NCBI RefSeq assembly: GCF_047495875.1
Contig: NC_092497.1
Location: 76,865,463 to 76,929,462 of the forward strand
Direction: 5' to 3'
Length of the DNA: 64,000 nt
DNA from: Pithys albifrons albifrons
Taxonomy: Eukaryota; Chordata; Aves; Passeriformes; Thamnophilidae
Both the position numbers and the translations under genes were made by a program. Below, in pieces: positions 59,011 through 64,000 of the stretch (its first letter is position 1; every line of letters begins with the position of its first letter). Below the pieces are notes generated by a model. The model worked only from the letters and a program-made list of their open reading frames with translations. It made no database searches and was not told where the DNA came from.

Positions 59011-62000
59011 GGAAATCATTTAAAATTGAGGCAAATCCCTAGAAATGCCCCTAGGAAAGAAACAATCACACAAAACAGCATTCTTCAAACTATGTTGCAG
59101 CAGCAGTCTTGCTTCTCTGTCTCAAGGACTTTGTAACACAGCTCTGCAGGATGCAAGCTGCTCACTGAGCAGAACAGTAGACTGGCACCACACACAGCAT
59201 GAGAGACAGCAATGTGTGCTCTCAGACACTGCTGCACCACCTGTCCCCTGATCCTGGCACTATTAAGGAAAAGGCAACATCTCAGCATGATCCCATGCAG
59301 TTCCCTAAATCCTCTCACCAAGTATTTTACACTGGCTAGAGGATTTGTCTATCAAATATCACCATGACGGGTGAGAGATAAGACATAGCACAAAAAATGG
59401 TGCCTGAAAGTGTTCTTGAACAAATATAAAATTGGTATTTTAATTGATGAAAAAAGCATTACCCAAACACATTTTTAGAATGCAAATATCCACAATTCAT
59501 TTATGTGCAGAATACGCATCCACACACCCTTCTCTAAATAGAGAAGACTATCATCAAGCATTTAAACATTTAATCTGCAAGTGAAAATGCATATTAATGA
59601 ATGCCAAAGGCACTGAACATCCTGAAAGAAGATGGTCTTCATAGTAAGTAGGGCTTGCACAATTTATATTTGAAAATGTCATTAAAGTAACCGCTACATC
59701 CTAATGGGAGACCAAATCAAAGTATTGCTTGAACTACATTCTGCCAGGCATCATAACAAACTTTGCAGAAAGTACTTCTCCTCAGAATCAAAATGTTACC
59801 TAAATTTTTGTCTCAAACAAGAAGAAGAGGTGCAAGAGAGAATCTGGGAACAAATATTGATGTCTTCATTTATGCAGCACAGCAGGTTATATTGAAAAGA
59901 AATCTCTCTGAGAAAAACAAATGCAGATGCCCATCAGTTATGTAAAGACAAGCATGTGTGTAATGAAGAAAATAAAAAGAGAACACAGTGTATCAACACT
60001 ATTTGTGTGTTTGTTTCTATAATCTTTGAATTTTACTGAGGAATTTAGTCTTGTTTTGCTCATTTGTACCAAAAGAAAAGAAAAGCGTTTTCCACACTTC
60101 AGGCAAGATCTCTGTGTCTACAACATTTTTATTTAAATGTGCAACTAAAAATACTGTTTGATTTGTTTAATTGAAGAACACCACGGCCTAACTATTCCAC
60201 TGTGATTAGATTATAATTGTTTGGTATGTTCTGTGTGATTTTGTAACCTTCTCTTCAGAGTTTCTGACTGTAATAACAAACAATACAAAAAAAAAAACAA
60301 AAAAAAAACGAATGGACAAGTTGTTCATTTAACACTGTATTTTTTTCTTAAATTTTTGGGCTTGTTTGAAAATAATATAGTTGAGCTAAAACTCACATAT
60401 GACACAAACAGATACTATCAATCTGTGCTGAATCCTTAAGGGTCTGAAGAAATTTTATATAGAAAATTATGCTTGGTTTACATTTTCAGTATCTGTGTCC
60501 CAAATAACATATCTGAATGTTTTGCTTCTGTATCTGAGCTCATATATTCCTCCAGCTTTGTATAGGACTGTATCATGTCCCTGATTCTTACAAAGGAAGT
60601 CCGGTTGAACAACAGTACTACTAGGGAATAAAAATCTATTCCCAGTGAGTTATAGTCAGAGACTCTGCAATGTTCCATACCAGAGTTTTTAAAATTACCT
60701 GTTACTAAAGCCCATAGTACAAAGCTGTCATCCTGAAACTACAGACCTAGTATGGGTATGGCAGGTCTACGCAGGAAGGCCACTTCTGGAATGCTTACAT
60801 GTTTACTACTGTCTTCTCCTGCACAGCGTTCACAGTCAGTAAAGCACCACTTTGAACGGCTGTGTGCTGTCTTGCTGGTTTATTCAAGCAAACCACTAAA
60901 TCCAGGGCAAGGAGTACCTTCCTAACAGCTGTGGACACACAAGCCAACAGAATGAATTTTTACAGATCAAAGAAAGTTTACACAGCCATAATATAGCCAC
61001 AACTATTTTCAGCTTGAGAGAAAAAAAGAAAATAAAATCCCATGGCCAAGTACACTTCCGAAGTCAGTGATTAACACAAAACACAATTTTCTACCTGATG
61101 TGCATAAATTATGCTCATCATGGAAACAGTCCCAGTGCACAGCATAGTTCATTGTGGTAGTACTACTGAGTTTACATCAGCTCCAAGCCCAGGCAAGAAA
61201 CCTGGAAAAGATTTAACATGCTTCTTTCACATTCTGTCAATACTAATAAACACAGCAAAACTCTCCTTTTTACAGAGGGACACTCTCAAGCCCAAAGAAA
61301 GAGCAAATTGAAGCACACAGAAACTACAGAGAGGAGTGCAGCATGACAAGTGCCCAGTTCCACTGGGAGAAATGGTAAAACCACGGTGTCACCAAATATG
61401 CCTATCACAGGCACTATACTCGTCTGCTGTTATCACTCATCAAATTTCTAGCAACAGTATTTCTGACTCTTTCACTGCCATCACACCAGAGATGTTTTTA
61501 TTTTATGAATTTCCTTTCCTTTGGGAATTCATCACTTACACAAGGAAAATTTACAAGTGGGGAAACTTAAGTCCTTCTTCCTTAGTAAAAATATCCTGGA
61601 AGATCTGCTACTTCAGGCGCTGGTGGTATGCCACACAGTCCTATGGTACAGTTCAGTCCCAGCACTATTTCTACTTCCAGTCACTTTGTGGGTGGCACTT
61701 GCCCAATGATTGTCATGAAAAATAAGTAGAGAGAGAGCAACTTGCTTGGGAAAAATGCTAAGAAATCTCTTCTGCTAGCGTCAAACAACAAAGGCCCACT
61801 TGAATCAAGGGAACTGTGCTGATTCAGTCCAAATCCAGCTGAGTGTTGGCATCTCCTTCTTTTTGTGCTACAAAAAATCTCGTGATGCTTATGAGTATTT
61901 TTTCAGGCAGATCTTAAAGGCTGATTACAGAAGTTGAAAGTCTGAGTGGTGAAAAGTCTCAGCAGTAGAGCCCAATCAAGGAAGGCGCAAAGGAAAAGTC

Positions 62001-64000
62001 ATTTGTGGGGTCAGGCAAGCAGGAGCTTTGGCAAAGGCAGAAATAGAAATCACTTTGGCCAGGGTGTCTGCTGACTGTTGAAATGAATCTCATGCAAGCC
62101 TCCTACAGCAAGAAGCTGCCAAAATCTGCAAAAGGCTCTTCCTGTAGCAATTGCTGCTGGAAGTCCCTTCCAGATGGCAAGCACTGGAAGGGCACCTTCA
62201 TGCTGATCCCTTCAGTGTCTCTAGGAAGGGACGGGCTTTCACCTGCACTTTGCTGCTGTTGCTTGTCCTCACAATGCATCCAGATGCCTGTGTGCCCTGC
62301 CCCAGAACAAGTTCCCCGACTAGCCTTTATAGCCTCTTTCATAGCAAAGGACAAGAAATCTCTCCCCACCATCACAGGTCTTAATGCTGAAGTGGAATAT
62401 GGTGTTGCTTCATTGACATTACCTCTTTGGCTCTCTTCCTTCCACCAAAACTCAAACAAAGCATGCCCTAGGGAGCAATCTAAGTGTGTTTTCTTTCACA
62501 AGAGCATTCACTTCTGCTTAAGTTCAATCACCAGCAAGTAAACTATTCACAGATGGACCACTCAAGGAGAGGGAATAGGCATGACAAAGCTGTCTGTTGG
62601 ATGGAGTTAAATTGTGAACCTCTTATTTTCACATTACTGTTACTTATCACTTCCAATGAACATCAGGTAAAGAGCTGATTTTTTTCCTCCTACACTTATG
62701 GGACAGTATTTTTTAATCATTCTTTTCTTTTTTCTCTTTAATGATTGGAAACCTTTGCTCAATACTTCTCTCCAGTGAAGTCCAAGTTAATTAAAGCTGT
62801 CATACTTTTGATTTTTGAAAAGATTATACTTTAGTAATGGAAGATGTCACCAAGTTCTCTCACATATGACTTGCAGACTGAAATGAACAGAAATCCTGAG
62901 ACACTACCAGCAATCACAGATACATCTTTTCTTCGAGTCATGAAAGAAATAATTAATACATTAAGCATGGCACTATGTTCCGAGCTTCACACACCTCATC
63001 CAAGGTCAAACACTTCCAGACTTACACATCAGAAGCTAGTTTTGCAAGCAGGCAGGTACTGATTTGCAAGAAACAAGAATAAAAAAATTATCTGTCTGTG
63101 GATTCTTCATTTGCAGGTCTCAACTTCTCTTTCGCAGGTACCCTGGCTGCCAGCAGCACAATGCTGCTTTTCACATCACTTTCTCCACTACCTACCCAGG
63201 AGACTGGGGTCATAGCCAAGCATCCCAGCACCTGAGCATCCCAAGGTGATGGCCTCACCACTGTAACACCTCCTATTGAGTCTCTGTAACATCCAGGTTT
63301 TGCCAGAGAGACTGTACCAGGGACACATCTTCTTGGCACACAAGCATGCTTCTGGCATTCTGGGGGTCCTAAAAAAACAACTCACAGATTTTGGGTTTAA
63401 TATGCACAAAAATTTAGCTATGTAGCAATATATTGCATGCATGCAATTTAAATTTTCTCAGATGAAGAAAAATCACAAATGTGGGTTGTTTTCCCTGTGA
63501 TTTCTGGTGATTAGTGACCACTGTTTCTCTATTTCTTGAAATATCAACCTGCACACTTTCAGCTCCAAGGAAAAAACTTAATGCAAAGGAAGTGGAAACC
63601 CACAGGAAACCAGCAAGTGCTGGAACACAGCATTGTTTCTGCTGATCATTCTCACTCTGGAGCAACACAGATGACAAACAGAAAAGAGCAGACATTTGCT
63701 CAAAGATAAAATGAGATTTTATAGGGATGCTGAGTGGCTAACAAATTCTGTCTCCATGCTTCTCGTCAGCTGTGTGAAACATCAAGCTTGGGAAAACATT
63801 GCTAATATAACAGCATGTGAGAATCACATGTATGCACAATAGAGTATGTCAGGATTTCGACTGGGCATTGAGAACAGAAAGAAAAAGAGATCAAAATACT
63901 GCCAGTGCTCTGCTTCAAAAGTAGTGCCTGAAAACTGGCAGAGAGGTTCACCTGGAGTTCTTCTAGCAAAATACATTGCCTTTGACCCAGCTCCACAACA
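59011..64000. other. unique non-coding sequence
   Basis: About 5 kb with only chance open frames, the longest at 62,083-62,541 (+, 152 codons) and 61,336-61,725 (+, 129 codons); neither has a recognisable domain, and both overlap equally long frames on other registers or strands. An A-run with C interruptions lies near 60,285-60,308. No RNA gene or mobile element supported. Confidence 0.35.

Noticed and set aside
62083..62541. 152-codon frame with an opposing 118-codon frame
   Set aside because: No domain or splice evidence and heavy overlap on both strands; left as unique sequence.
1..64000. CRISPR arrays, operons or bacterial insertion sequences
   Set aside because: No regularly spaced repeats, ribosome binding sites or long dense ORFs; all evidence is vertebrate nuclear DNA.

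Overview
The window is vertebrate nuclear DNA, most likely from a bird. The evidence is CR1 LINE copies that end in the avian-style ATTCTATGA tail, solo LTRs of avian endogenous retrovirus type, a fossil MIR, few repeats overall, AT-rich unique sequence and many short microsatellites. No operons, prokaryotic genes or CRISPR arrays are present, and almost every open frame is a chance frame in non-coding DNA. The species cannot be named from the sequence alone.

Layout. The left edge (about 207-442, +) holds the only plausible host coding sequence: a candidate last exon with a good splice acceptor, about 78 codons and a stop. Its gene was not recognised. From 0.45 to 36 kb the DNA is single-copy in appearance (intron, downstream flank or gene desert). 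It carries two CR1 3' ends (about 12.03 and 24.75 kb), microsatellites ((TTG)n at 6.5 kb, a 166-bp TA tract at 18.0 kb, a pure (AG)33 at 33.2 kb), two short minisatellites and several small inverted repeats.

From 36 to 46 kb retroelements cluster: a 626-bp solo LTR with a perfect 5-bp target duplication (36,081-36,706), a minus-strand LTR with a TATA box (about 40,691-41,152), a 2.45-kb CR1 spanning the end of the endonuclease and most of the reverse transcriptase (about 41,337-43,791), and a roughly 400-bp LTR with AATAAA and a likely 6-bp target duplication (45,754-46,153). From 52.4 to 57.8 kb two LINEs sit head-to-tail on the minus strand: a 5'-truncated CR1 (about 52,449-53,765) and, upstream of it, a nearly full-length 4-kb RTE-like LINE (about 53,790-57,780). 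The RTE-like copy retains endonuclease, reverse transcriptase, a C-terminal zinc-finger-like end and a repeat-bearing 5' UTR, but is broken by frameshifts and loss of catalytic residues. A MIR lies at about 58.86-59.01 kb. The rest up to 64 kb is featureless to the eye.

The genes do not form a pathway. The main story is the mobile-element history, above all the RTE-like LINE: RTE elements are patchy among birds, and one avian family (AviRTE) has been attributed to ancient horizontal transfer shared with parasitic nematodes. I saw no convincing new gene system.
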